DNA from: Acidobacteriota bacterium | Lineage (GTDB): Bacteria > Acidobacteriota > Thermoanaerobaculia > Multivoradales > SZUA-115 | Length of the DNA stretch: 46,306 nucleotides | Assembly (NCBI GenBank): GCA_024277255.1 | Contig: JAJRVQ010000192.1 | Coordinates: forward strand, 1-46,306 | Reading direction: 5' to 3' | Part shown: piece after piece, positions 27,796 to 35,148 of the stretch | Layout: the number at the start of each line of letters is the position of its first letter | Position numbering within the stretch: the stretch's first letter is position 1 | The notes under the pieces: generated by a model | The model's database searches: none | What the model saw: the letters and a program-made list of their open reading frames with translations, nothing else | What the model was told of the DNA's origin: nothing | Position numbers and translations under genes: made by a program

Positions 27796-28245
27796 ATGAG
27801 CACTGATCACGGCGCAAACTCGAAAACCGTGCGCAACCCACCGCCGCACAAGCGCATTCTGCAACAGCTTCAGACCGCCGAAGTCCAGCTTCTTGCTGAC
27901 CTGGCCAGCTCGGCGCGAGCCGGCGACTGGGTGCTCGTCGGCGAGCTGTTCCACACCTTGCCGCCGCTCCACATGGCGATTTGCCGGGCCGGCGCGAAGG
28001 CGACCGCTACTGCCGAACATCCCGGCTCCCCCGCACCCGACTTGGCTCCCGCGACTGAATGTCCAGCCGTGACCGATCAGCTCCTGGCCCTCAGCGGGGT
28101 CGAAAAGGCGGTGCAGAAGGCCGTCGCCGATGCGCTCGCCGAACTGGCCAGTCTGGCCCACGATGGCAACTGGGAGGCGGTCGCCGCCGCACTACCGGTG
28201 GTCGAGCTACTCAACTACACCCGCTGCCGTTTCCAACGTCGCTAG
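27796..28245 (+). CDS. Small protein with an internal duplication, unknown function
   Basis: 149 residues, cytoplasmic by appearance. Two halves repeat the pattern L-A-x-L-A-x-x-A-x-x-G-x-W-x-x-V: residues about 33-48 (L-A-D-L-A-S-S-A-R-A-G-D-W) and about 115-130 (L-A-E-L-A-S-L-A-H-D-G-N-W), joined by a Pro/Ala-rich linker with two cysteines nearby. No family recognised. GGAGA precedes ATG 27796. The truncated efflux adaptor gene follows after 41 bp. Confidence 0.65.
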   Translation: MSTDHGANSKTVRNPPPHKRILQQLQTAEVQLLADLASSARAGDWVLVGELFHTLPPLHMAICRAGAKATATAEHPGSPAPDLAPATECPAVTDQLLALSGVEKAVQKAVADALAELASLAHDGNWEAVAAALPVVELLNYTRCRFQRR

Positions 28246-28286
28246 CAACCCACAAGCGATTCTCCCGTACACCATTCTCAGCCGCC

Positions 28287-28829
28287 ATGACGATACCGGA
28301 ATCAAAGCCCAACCTCGATAACCTGCGCATCGACCGCCAAGCTCGCGGCGAGCCCGGTCGCCGGCGCTGGCCCTGGCTGTTGGTGGTCTTGCTGGCTGCC
28401 GGCGCCCTGGTGGTTTGGTGGCTGCTGCGCGCCGGCAGCTCCATGGAGGTGGCCACCGCCACGGTACGCCAAGAACAACTCGGCCCCGGTCACCGTAGCG
28501 CCTCGGTGCTGGAAGCCTCCGGGTACGTCACCGCGCGGCGCAAGGCCACGGTCTCGGCCAAGCGGACCGGCAAAATCGTCGAGCTCCGGGTCGAGGAAGG
28601 GATGCGGATCAAGAAGGGGCAACTGTTGGCCCGCCTCGACGACGCCCTGCTGCGCCGTCAGCTGGCGCTGGCTCAAGCCCAGCTCGAAGCCACGCGCAGC
28701 ACGCTCGCCGAGGTGAAGGTGCGCCGCGAGGAGGCCGAGCGCAATCTAGGTCGCACGCGCAATCTGCTCGCCGCCGAGGTGGCGACGCAAGCTCAGCTGG
28801 ACGCCGATCAAGCCTCCTTCGACACCTGA
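28287..28829 (+). pseudogene. RND/ABC efflux periplasmic adaptor (HlyD/MacA-type), 3'-truncated
   Basis: 180 residues remain of an adaptor normally near 380-420. Present: a cytoplasmic N-terminus, one membrane helix (28-47), the first half of the lipoyl domain (A-S-G-Y-V-T-A-R-R-K-A-T-V-S-A and V-E-E-G-M-R-I-K-K-G-Q-L-L-A-R-L-D-D) and the first coiled-coil arm (L-A-L-A-Q-A-Q-L-E-A and following). The frame stops at TGA 28827-28829 right after Q-A-S-F-D-T, where homologues continue with the second arm and the barrel domain. The missing part, the ABC ATPase and the front of the FtsX gene have been replaced by about 1.06 kb of unrelated DNA. Non-functional as an adaptor. Confidence 0.82.
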
Positions 28830-29102
28830 TGCCACCGCACCAGTAGCCGTCCCAATCGTCTAGATTCATTCGCCAGAAGTTTGCGCTGCGGAAGCAAACA
28901 AAGCCGTTGGCTGACCCTGGAAGATCCCGAGCGGTGGACCGAAGAGGCCCATGGTGAAACCCTCCCGCCGGTGAGAACGTGGCCTTTGCCCGTGGCGCAC
29001 TCGGGGACATCGAGCGCAAACCCAAGGCTCGACGAGAATCTCGCAAGACTGCGTAACGGGCAAAAACTAGTTCGCAGGCGGGGCGAGTTTCACCAATGGC
29101 TA
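28830..29102. other. Foreign-looking segment, left part
   Basis: The sequence changes character directly after the adaptor break: no plausible gene, no match to the flanking efflux operon, lower G+C than the surroundings. Nothing further recognised. Confidence 0.4.
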
Positions 29103-29501
29103 CTAGTCGTCTCGATCTTCAGCAGCCGAACGGATCTGAATCGTGCAGAAGCTGGTGCAATCTCCGCGACAAAAGAAGTGCTTGAGGTCGCACTTGAGCA
29201 AGCACAGAGGATTCTGCGTCCCAGGGTACGGAAGGATGAAGGCGCAGCCAAACTGGCAGTGACTGAGAGCGGTCGCACAACCATTATAGCAACGCTCCAG
29301 GCATGCATCATTGGTGCCAATACTAAGTTCCGGTTCAGGCGAAGGGTTGTTGGCTTCCTCTCTCGGCGAAGCAACCACTGTCGCTGCAGCGCCCTTGCTT
29401 TCTCCGTTGATCGCTGTGGCAGTCCCGGCAGACCCAGCTGCAAAAGAGACTACCGCTGGAAACATCAGCAATACGAAAATCGTCAATACTCGTCTACCCA
29501 T
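29103..29501 (-). CDS. Secreted cysteine-rich protein with symmetric CX3C array
   Basis: 132 residues: signal peptide (about 1-22, V-L-T-I-F-V-L-L-M-F-P-A-V-V-S-F-A-A), a low-complexity linker (23-64) and a 55-residue module with 10 cysteines at 67, 71, 75, 82, 86, 100, 104, 111, 115 and 119. The spacing is CX3CX3C-X6-CX3C-X13-CX3C-X6-CX3CX3C, the same in both directions. CX3C pairs on helices suggest a disulfide-stapled helical hairpin, as in CHCH-like proteins, or a metal site; no family was recognised. ATG 29501 has AAGGAG 6 bases upstream, so the start is well supported even though the frame extends to 29597. G+C is near 52 percent at the 3' end, below the window average. Confidence 0.72.
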   Translation of the reverse strand: MGRRVLTIFVLLMFPAVVSFAAGSAGTATAINGESKGAAATVVASPREEANNPSPEPELSIGTNDACLERCYNGCATALSHCQFGCAFILPYPGTQNPLCLLKCDLKHFFCRGDCTSFCTIQIRSAAEDRDD

Positions 29502-29893
29502 TCGATTCTCCTTATGTAGAACTCCAGATACCAGCACCGAATAGTGAAACAGCTCGAAACTGATGTTTTCACATACTGTCATTCTCTGGGCGTTCACGCA
29601 ACTTGATCGCTAGTGCATCTGGCAACCAGTATGGGGAGTAGAACGCCAGTGGAAGCATGGAGCTTGCCCGAGTATCAAAGCCCGAGATCGGAGGCGAAGC
29701 TAATGTTCGTCGAGAACCTAACAACGCGAGGTCACGGTCAGAGGCAAACTCGTGGCCGCAGTTGGTCTCCCCACGGGCTATCAAACCTCTTCTTCCACTT
29801 GCTCCGCATGCCGCTGCCAACTATGAGCCTCAAGAGGACCGGTAACCGGGAGAGACCTGTGTGGCGCATGCACGCTCATGCAGGTCACCCCAG
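29502..29893. other. Foreign-looking segment, right part
   Basis: About 390 bp without a supported gene. It holds the ribosome site of the cysteine-rich gene (29508-29513, minus) and whatever promoter drives it; short frames on both strands look random. It ends at the point where FtsX-like coding sequence resumes. Confidence 0.4.
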
Positions 29894-30370
29894 CGCTTCA
29901 AGGTCAAGGTCTTGCGCGAGGCCGACTACTACGCGCAACAGTCCCAAGCGATGACCACGTTGATCACCGTCCTGGGCCTTGTCGTCGGATCGATCATGGC
30001 CCTGGCCGCGATCTTCGCCGCCTTCAACACGATGTATACCGCCGTCTCCGCCCGTACCCGCGAGATCGCCACCTTGCGAGCCCTCGGTTTCAAGGGCGGG
30101 TCGGTGATCGCCTCGGTGCTCACCGAGGCTCTCCTACTCGGTGCGCTCGGCGGCCTCGCCGGCGGTATCATCGCCTTCCTGATCTTCAACGGCTACAGCG
30201 TTTCGACGCTGAATTTCCAGAGCTTCAGTCAGGTCGCCTTCCAGTTCCGGGTAACCCCCCGACTGTTCATCCAAGGGATCGTCTACGCCCTCGCCATCGG
30301 CTTCTTCGGCGGCCTTCTCCCCGCCTGGCGGGCCGCTCGCTTGCCGATCTCGACAGCGCTGCGGCAGTAG
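29894..30370 (+). pseudogene. FtsX/MacB-type ABC permease, 3' fragment only
   Basis: About 158 residues matching the C-terminal membrane half of an FtsX-family permease: three membrane helices, with T-A-V-S-A-R-T-R-E-I-A-T-L-R-A-L-G-F between the first two and P-A-W-R-A-A-R-L-P-I at the end. The N-terminal helix and periplasmic domain (about 240 residues) are missing, and no credible start or ribosome site lies upstream. With the adaptor fragment at 28287 it is the other edge of a destroyed MacAB-like operon. Convergent with tag, 14 bp away. Confidence 0.82.
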
Positions 30371-30384
30371 CGGCCAGCCTCTCG

Positions 30385-30960
30385 TCAGCTCGCTGCGCGG
30401 GCGAGTTGGCGATACCGGAAGCAGTCGACGGTGTGGTCGTTGACCATGCCGACCGCCTGCATGAGGGCGTAGCAAATCGTCGGCCCGACGAATCGGAAGC
30501 CGCGTCTCTTGAGCGCCTTCGACATCGCCTGTGACTGTGCCGTTTGCGCCGGCAACTCGGCCAACGACCGCCAGCTGTTCTGTATCGGCTCGCCGTCGAC
30601 GAACTGCCACAGGTAGTCCGAGAACGAGCCTAGCTCTTCCTGCACATCGAGCACCGCCTGCGCATTGCCGATGGTCGAGGCGATCTTGGCTCGGTTGCGC
30701 ACGATCCCGGCATCGGCCACCAGCCGCGCCTTGTCCTCGTCGGTGTAGCGGGCGACCTTCTCGATGTCGAAGCCGTCGAAAGCACGCCGGTAGCCCTCTC
30801 GCTTCTTGAGGATGGTGATCCAACTCAGACCGGCCTGCGCCCCTTCCAGAGTCAGCATCTCGAAGAGGTGACGCTCGTCACGGGCCGGCACTCCCCACTC
30901 TTCGTCGTGATACTCGACGTAGAGAGACTCCGGACCTACCCACTCGCACCGCTTTTTCAA
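30385..30960 (-). CDS. tag: DNA-3-methyladenine glycosylase I
   Basis: 191 residues; removes N3-methyladenine from alkylated DNA in base excision repair. The zinc-binding set of Tag is present: C5 (in K-K-R-C-E-W), H18 (in Y-V-E-Y-H-D-E-E-W-G), and H and C in V-N-D-H-T-V-D-C near the C-terminus; A-G-L-S-W-I-T-I-L-K-K-R and R-G-F-R-F-V-G-P-T are typical. The chosen start is TTG 30960, overlapping the preceding stop as TTGA, with GGAGG 7 bases upstream and giving the usual short MKKRCEW start; ATG 30978 in the same frame is the alternative. Confidence 0.9.
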   Translation of the reverse strand: MKKRCEWVGPESLYVEYHDEEWGVPARDERHLFEMLTLEGAQAGLSWITILKKREGYRRAFDGFDIEKVARYTDEDKARLVADAGIVRNRAKIASTIGNAQAVLDVQEELGSFSDYLWQFVDGEPIQNSWRSLAELPAQTAQSQAMSKALKRRGFRFVGPTICYALMQAVGMVNDHTVDCFRYRQLARAAS

Positions 30961-32813
30961 GGTTGCGCCTCCAGCCATCCTATCTCTCGCCGGGCATGGC
31001 CGGCGACGAACTCCCGCCCACTGGCCGTCAGTTTTGAGCCCTCGATGGTGGCCAGCGCGCGCCGGTAAGCCTCCACGGCTCGGGATCGCTCTCCAACTTC
31101 GACATAGGCCTCGCCGAGGCTGTCCCATTGGTTGGGAGAGGTCGGGAAGAGTTCCGTGTTGAGTTCGAAGATCGCCACCGCATCCAGGAGCCGCCGGCGC
31201 GCCAGTAGCTGGTAGCCGAATGCGTTGAGCCTCTGCGGACCGCTCAACCCCGCCTGACGGTAGGCCGCGATGGCGTTCTCGCGCTTTCCGTCGAGCAGCA
31301 GCTCCGCTGGTCGTACGTCGTCATCGGGGATGCGTTGGCGCACGATGACACTGTTGTTCGGCCCAGGGAAGCTGAAAGAAACCGCTCGCCCATCCTCCCC
31401 GAACTGAAAAGTCAGTGCAATATTGAACAGCTGCCGGTAGAGCGTGTCGTCGGCCTGCGGGTAGAGCAAATCGGTGAACTCCCGAATCGTCTCTCTGGCC
31501 ACCAGGTGGTCACCCTCGGGAGTAAGGCTGAGGATTCGATCGCCACCCAGGTCATAGCGGCCGGCGAAGGCCACGAGCCGTTCGGCCGGCAGCGGGGTCC
31601 AGGCCACCGGCTGCCGGGGAAAGCCCTCCCACGCATACTCTTGCGCCACCGTTCTCTCCACCTCCGCAGCCAGCTGGTTGGCGCTCTGCGAGTTAGCGAC
31701 GAAGACCAACCCGTATCCATTGTCGCGATGGAGAAGGAGCCGCACGTAGAAACCGGCATTGGCACCGTTGCGCTGCAAATAGGTTGAACGGCCCCGCTTG
31801 GCCAAGAAAAAGCCGAGCCCCTGGCCTCCCATCTGATCCGTCGCCAGTGACTTCGCCAGTTCCGTGCCGAGAGCGCCCTCCTGGCTACCGCGGATGGCTC
31901 GCAGCAGGCCGGCCCCGAAGCGAGCCAGATCGCCGGCCGTCGCCCACAGACCATCCGCCGCCAGCTCTGGGTAGACCAAGAAGCCACCGTCGACCGGCGA
32001 GCCGTCCACGTAATGGCCGGCCGCGGCCTGCTCGCGATGATCCTCGGAAAGTGGCTGTTCGAAGGTGCTGAGAGACATTCCGAACGGCTCCAGCACCTGC
32101 TCCTTCATCCACGACTCGAAGGAGGTGCCGCTGCGATCCATCATCGCTTGCTGGACCACCACGTAACCGCCGGCCGAGGTCGCCACCAAACTTTGCGGCG
32201 CGATCATCAGATCGATGGGGCGACTGCGAGCCGGTGGCTCGCCGAGTTCAACCTGCCTCAACGTGGGTATCGCCATCGCCGGCCGATAGCCGGGGAAAGT
32301 CGCTACCGAGACACCGCCGGAATAGCTCAGTAGCCGGCGCAAACTCACCACCGATTGCGCGTCGAGGTCGTAGGTGGGCAATCGCCAGGTGGCTAGAGCG
32401 TTCTGGATCGGCTCGTCGAGGGAAAGCTTCCCCGCTTCGACCAACTTCAAAGCACCCACGGCGGTGAGAGCTTGGCTCAACGCCCCCGCCTGCACCAGAG
32501 TATCCGCCGTCATCGGCCGGTTCTCTGCCGCCACACCGTAACCCTTGGCCCAGGCCACCTCGAAGTTCTGGATCACCGCGATGGCGACGCCCGGCACGTT
32601 GAGAGACCGCATGCGCTCTTCGAGCGTCACCGCTTCGACGCCGGCCACGGCAAAAGGCTGGAGCAAACCGTTCTCGATCCGTTCGACACGAGCACCCAAC
32701 GCCGCCGTTTCGCGCGCAGCGATCTTCCCCTCTCGGCCGCAGGCGAGTTGCCCGGCGGCCGACAAGAGGATGAACAGGAGGGACAGGGCCGACGACGGGC
32801 GTTTCGCTTTCAT
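30957..32813 (-). CDS. Beta-lactamase/class C-fold lipoprotein, catalytically dead, with C-terminal TPR-like region
   Basis: 618 residues. Lipobox Q-L-A-C25. The serine hydrolase fold spans about 58-400, but all three active-site motifs are lost: the S-x-x-K position reads A111-L-S-Q114, Y-S-N reads T212-S-A214, and the H-x-G position reads R348-N-G. Fold landmarks remain (V-P-G-V-A-I-A-V-I, G-G-Y-V-V-V, A-D-G-L-W-A-T-A-G-D-L-A-R-F-G, G-A-N-A-G-F). Residues 400-500 form the usual small beta domain, and about 530-610 look like TPR helices. It is probably a binding or scaffold protein in the periplasm. GAGGAAA precedes ATG 32813. It overlaps tag by 4 bp. Confidence 0.85.
   Translation of the reverse strand: MKAKRPSSALSLLFILLSAAGQLACGREGKIAARETAALGARVERIENGLLQPFAVAGVEAVTLEERMRSLNVPGVAIAVIQNFEVAWAKGYGVAAENRPMTADTLVQAGALSQALTAVGALKLVEAGKLSLDEPIQNALATWRLPTYDLDAQSVVSLRRLLSYSGGVSVATFPGYRPAMAIPTLRQVELGEPPARSRPIDLMIAPQSLVATSAGGYVVVQQAMMDRSGTSFESWMKEQVLEPFGMSLSTFEQPLSEDHREQAAAGHYVDGSPVDGGFLVYPELAADGLWATAGDLARFGAGLLRAIRGSQEGALGTELAKSLATDQMGGQGLGFFLAKRGRSTYLQRNGANAGFYVRLLLHRDNGYGLVFVANSQSANQLAAEVERTVAQEYAWEGFPRQPVAWTPLPAERLVAFAGRYDLGGDRILSLTPEGDHLVARETIREFTDLLYPQADDTLYRQLFNIALTFQFGEDGRAVSFSFPGPNNSVIVRQRIPDDDVRPAELLLDGKRENAIAAYRQAGLSGPQRLNAFGYQLLARRRLLDAVAIFELNTELFPTSPNQWDSLGEAYVEVGERSRAVEAYRRALATIEGSKLTASGREFVAGHARREIGWLEAQP
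30968..30972 (-). promoter_or_regulatory. Ribosome binding site favouring the TTG start of tag
   Basis: Reads GGAGG on the minus strand, 7 bases before TTG 30960 and inside the 3' end of the preceding gene, so tag translation is probably coupled to it. Confidence 0.55.
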
Positions 32814-32960
32814 CGCTTTCCTCTACGCATGCACGGAGTGCTTCGGATTGGATGCTACTCGGACCACCGTTGTTATGTGCCGCGCAGTGAGTGGAACGTG
32901 TCAGCGGTGCAGGAGTTGCAACGCCGCCGGACGATCCTTGAGGGCAGTTCTCGGAAGCAG

Positions 32961-34040
32961 CTACTCGTCTAGCGGATAGCGACCGATCCGGTCACCCTCT
33001 AGGGTTCCCAGGTAGAGTTCGCCCTCGTGCGGCTGCGCCGAGGTGACCTCCCGGAGCCATTTGCCGTCCGTATCGTGGAGACTTCGCGTGATCTGTCCTC
33101 GCTCGTCGAGCGCGATGGCGAAGCCATGGGGTCGCGGCTTCGGCCACAGCGCGCGCGGCAACTTGGACAGCGCTCGCTTCAACCACGGATGAGGGTGCAA
33201 CAGGTCCATCATCGGGTTGCGCACGGTGAACAGCGCGACCCAGAAGGTCCCCTGCCGATCCGCCGCCACACCATCGGGGAAACCGGGCAGATCGTCGATG
33301 AATATCTCGGCCTCGCCGGCGTGAGGGCCGGTCAACCAGTAGCGCCGGATGCGATAGCGGTAAGTCTCGGCAACGAGAACAAAATCTTCGTTCTGTGACA
33401 GCGCCACACCGTTGGCGAAGTACAGATCGTCCAGCAGAACCACCGTCTGACGGCTCGCCGGATCGTAGGCGAGAAGACGGCCGTGCGGCCGCGCTTCCAA
33501 CAGATCGAACAAGTACTCCTGCGGCCCGAAGCGGTCGCTGGCGTCGGTGAAGTAGATGAAGCCGTCCGAGGCAATGTCGAGATCGTTGGTGAAGCGGAAG
33601 CGAACTCCCTCGGCCGAAGTGGTCAGCACCTCGACTTTCGCCGTATCGTCCACCCGCAGAAGCCCACGTTCGCCATCGGCGATGACCAGCCGGCCCGCGG
33701 CGTCGAAGTGAAGGCCGAGGGGCCGACCTCCGGTCACGGCGAAGGTCTCGATCGTTTCGTTGCCGATCAGGTCGAGAGTGATGCGAAGAATACGGCCATC
33801 GTCCGTACCGGCATAGATCCGGCCCTCACCGTCGATCGCCACATCTTCAGGACCGGCTAGTTTGCCCTTGCCCAGCAGCGAGGCCCGTTCCAGCTCCTCA
33901 TTGACCATCAAGCCACCGACCATGGCCCGTGGCTCCGCCGGGCGAAAAGGGGCGGGATCGATCGCCGCCGGCGTCAGCAACAACCAACAGAGCCCGGCGA
34001 GCAATGCCACCGCGAGAAAGATGCCAAGTTTGCGCAGCAT
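32961..34040 (-). CDS. SMP-30/strictosidine-synthase-like beta-propeller protein, membrane-anchored
   Basis: 359 residues: an N-terminal membrane helix (about 5-24) followed by a six-bladed propeller. Typical blade segments: G-P-E-D-V-A-I-D-G-E-G-R-I-Y-A-G-T-D-D-G, F-T-N-D-L-D-I-A-S-D-G-F-I-Y-F-T-D-A-S, and F-A-N-G-V-A-L-S, which in this family carry calcium- or metal-binding Asn and Glu residues. Related to APMAP and gluconolactonases, so a lactonase or esterase outside the cytoplasm is likely; the substrate is unknown. The start is ATG 34040; the frame is open 40 codons further, but those are unlike a signal sequence. Upstream of the pseudoenzyme gene by 147 bp, in which nothing was recognised. 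Divergent from the TAXI gene. Confidence 0.85.
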   Translation of the reverse strand: MLRKLGIFLAVALLAGLCWLLLTPAAIDPAPFRPAEPRAMVGGLMVNEELERASLLGKGKLAGPEDVAIDGEGRIYAGTDDGRILRITLDLIGNETIETFAVTGGRPLGLHFDAAGRLVIADGERGLLRVDDTAKVEVLTTSAEGVRFRFTNDLDIASDGFIYFTDASDRFGPQEYLFDLLEARPHGRLLAYDPASRQTVVLLDDLYFANGVALSQNEDFVLVAETYRYRIRRYWLTGPHAGEAEIFIDDLPGFPDGVAADRQGTFWVALFTVRNPMMDLLHPHPWLKRALSKLPRALWPKPRPHGFAIALDERGQITRSLHDTDGKWLREVTSAQPHEGELYLGTLEGDRIGRYPLDE

Positions 34041-34158
34041 GAAGGCAAATCGTATCAGGCGATCGCTCCGGGAGCACAGTTTCCCTCTGCTATGCTCCGC
34101 CAACTGTAGGAGATCCGCCGACGCGGCGAGACTGTGCCGGTAATAATGGGGTGAAGCC

Positions 34159-35148
34159 ATGATCCGTCGTCATCGAACGCTCATCGGGTCGCTCTTCCTC
34201 GCCGCGGCCATCTACGCATGCGGCGGAGGCGACCCGGGATCGGAGCCGGCGGGACAGCGCTTCGCCAGCATCGGCACGGCTCCTCCAGGCGGTGCCTTCT
34301 TCGTCGTCGGCGGAGCCTTGGCCGATGTGCTCAACAAGTCCGCCCCGGCTCTGGATCTGCGCTTCACCGCCGAAGCGACCAAAGGTTCGCAGGAGAACAT
34401 CCGGCGGCTGCTGCGCGGCGAGTTGGATTTCGCCCTCGCCAACTCGGCGATCACCTACTTCGCAGTGCGCGGCGAAGGGGGATGGGATCAAAGCTACCCG
34501 ATGCGCGCCGTGATGACGCTGGCCCCCAACGTGGCGCTCTTCGTCACCAAGAGCGACTCTGCCATCGAGTCGATCGCCGACTTGGCGGGCAAACGGGTCG
34601 CAGTCGGCCCTGCCGGCGCCGGCTTCCAGTTCTTCCAAGAGCCGCTGCTGGCGGCGCACGGCGTCAGCCGGGAGGATTTCACCGAGGTTTTCTACGCCAC
34701 CCAGGCCGCCGCCGTCGACATGCTGAGCGACGGCTCCGCCGTCGCCGTCTTTCTGGGCGGCGCCGTGCCGACCGCCTCGATCACCCAGGCGGCAGCTAGT
34801 CAGGACATTCGCTTCGTGCCCCTGGACCCGCAGGCGCGGGCCCGGTTGAGCGCCGACTACCTCTTCTTCAACCCTGCGACCATCCCCGCCGGCACCTACC
34901 GAGGCCAGGATCAGCCCTACGAGGGGCTCGACGTCGGCTCGATGCATCTGATCACCGCCGCCGGTGTCGACGAGGAGCTGGTCTATCAGGTGACCAAGGC
35001 CCTCTACGAGAACAGTGAGGGGGTGAGCGAACGTCATCCCGCCGGCCGGGCGATCAACGCCAGGAACGTCATCCGCGACACCGGCACTCAGTTTCATCCC
35101 GGTGCCGTGCGCTTCTATCGCGAGATCGGAATCTGGCCACAAGAATGA
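34159..35148 (+). CDS. TAXI-family TRAP transporter substrate-binding lipoprotein
   Basis: 329 residues with lipobox I-Y-A-C21-G-G-G. The mature protein opens with the TAXI pattern F-A-S-I-G-T-A-P-P-G-G-A-F-F-V-V-G-G-A-L-A, and contains G-E-L-D-F-A-L-A-N-S and L-A-G-K-R-V-A-V-G-P-A-G-A-G as in other TAXI proteins. It captures a small organic acid (glutamate or dicarboxylate in known cases) and passes it to the TRAP permease. GGGGTGA lies ahead of ATG 34159. Its stop overlaps the permease start (ATGA), so the two are translated together. Confidence 0.92.
   Translation: MIRRHRTLIGSLFLAAAIYACGGGDPGSEPAGQRFASIGTAPPGGAFFVVGGALADVLNKSAPALDLRFTAEATKGSQENIRRLLRGELDFALANSAITYFAVRGEGGWDQSYPMRAVMTLAPNVALFVTKSDSAIESIADLAGKRVAVGPAGAGFQFFQEPLLAAHGVSREDFTEVFYATQAAAVDMLSDGSAVAVFLGGAVPTASITQAAASQDIRFVPLDPQARARLSADYLFFNPATIPAGTYRGQDQPYEGLDVGSMHLITAAGVDEELVYQVTKALYENSEGVSERHPAGRAINARNVIRDTGTQFHPGAVRFYREIGIWPQE

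Noticed and set aside
29569..29820. 83-codon minus-strand frame upstream of the cysteine-rich gene
   Set aside because: No ribosome site, no recognisable feature, and composition like random sequence.
29540..29893. Possible integron attC site or gene cassette around the cysteine-rich gene
   Set aside because: The lone secreted ORF in foreign DNA prompted the idea, but no convincing paired RYYYAAC/GTTRRRY core sites could be found.
30957..32813. Active beta-lactamase, linked to the BlaI/BlaR1 pair
   Set aside because: All three catalytic motifs are replaced and the gene is about 20 kb from blaI.
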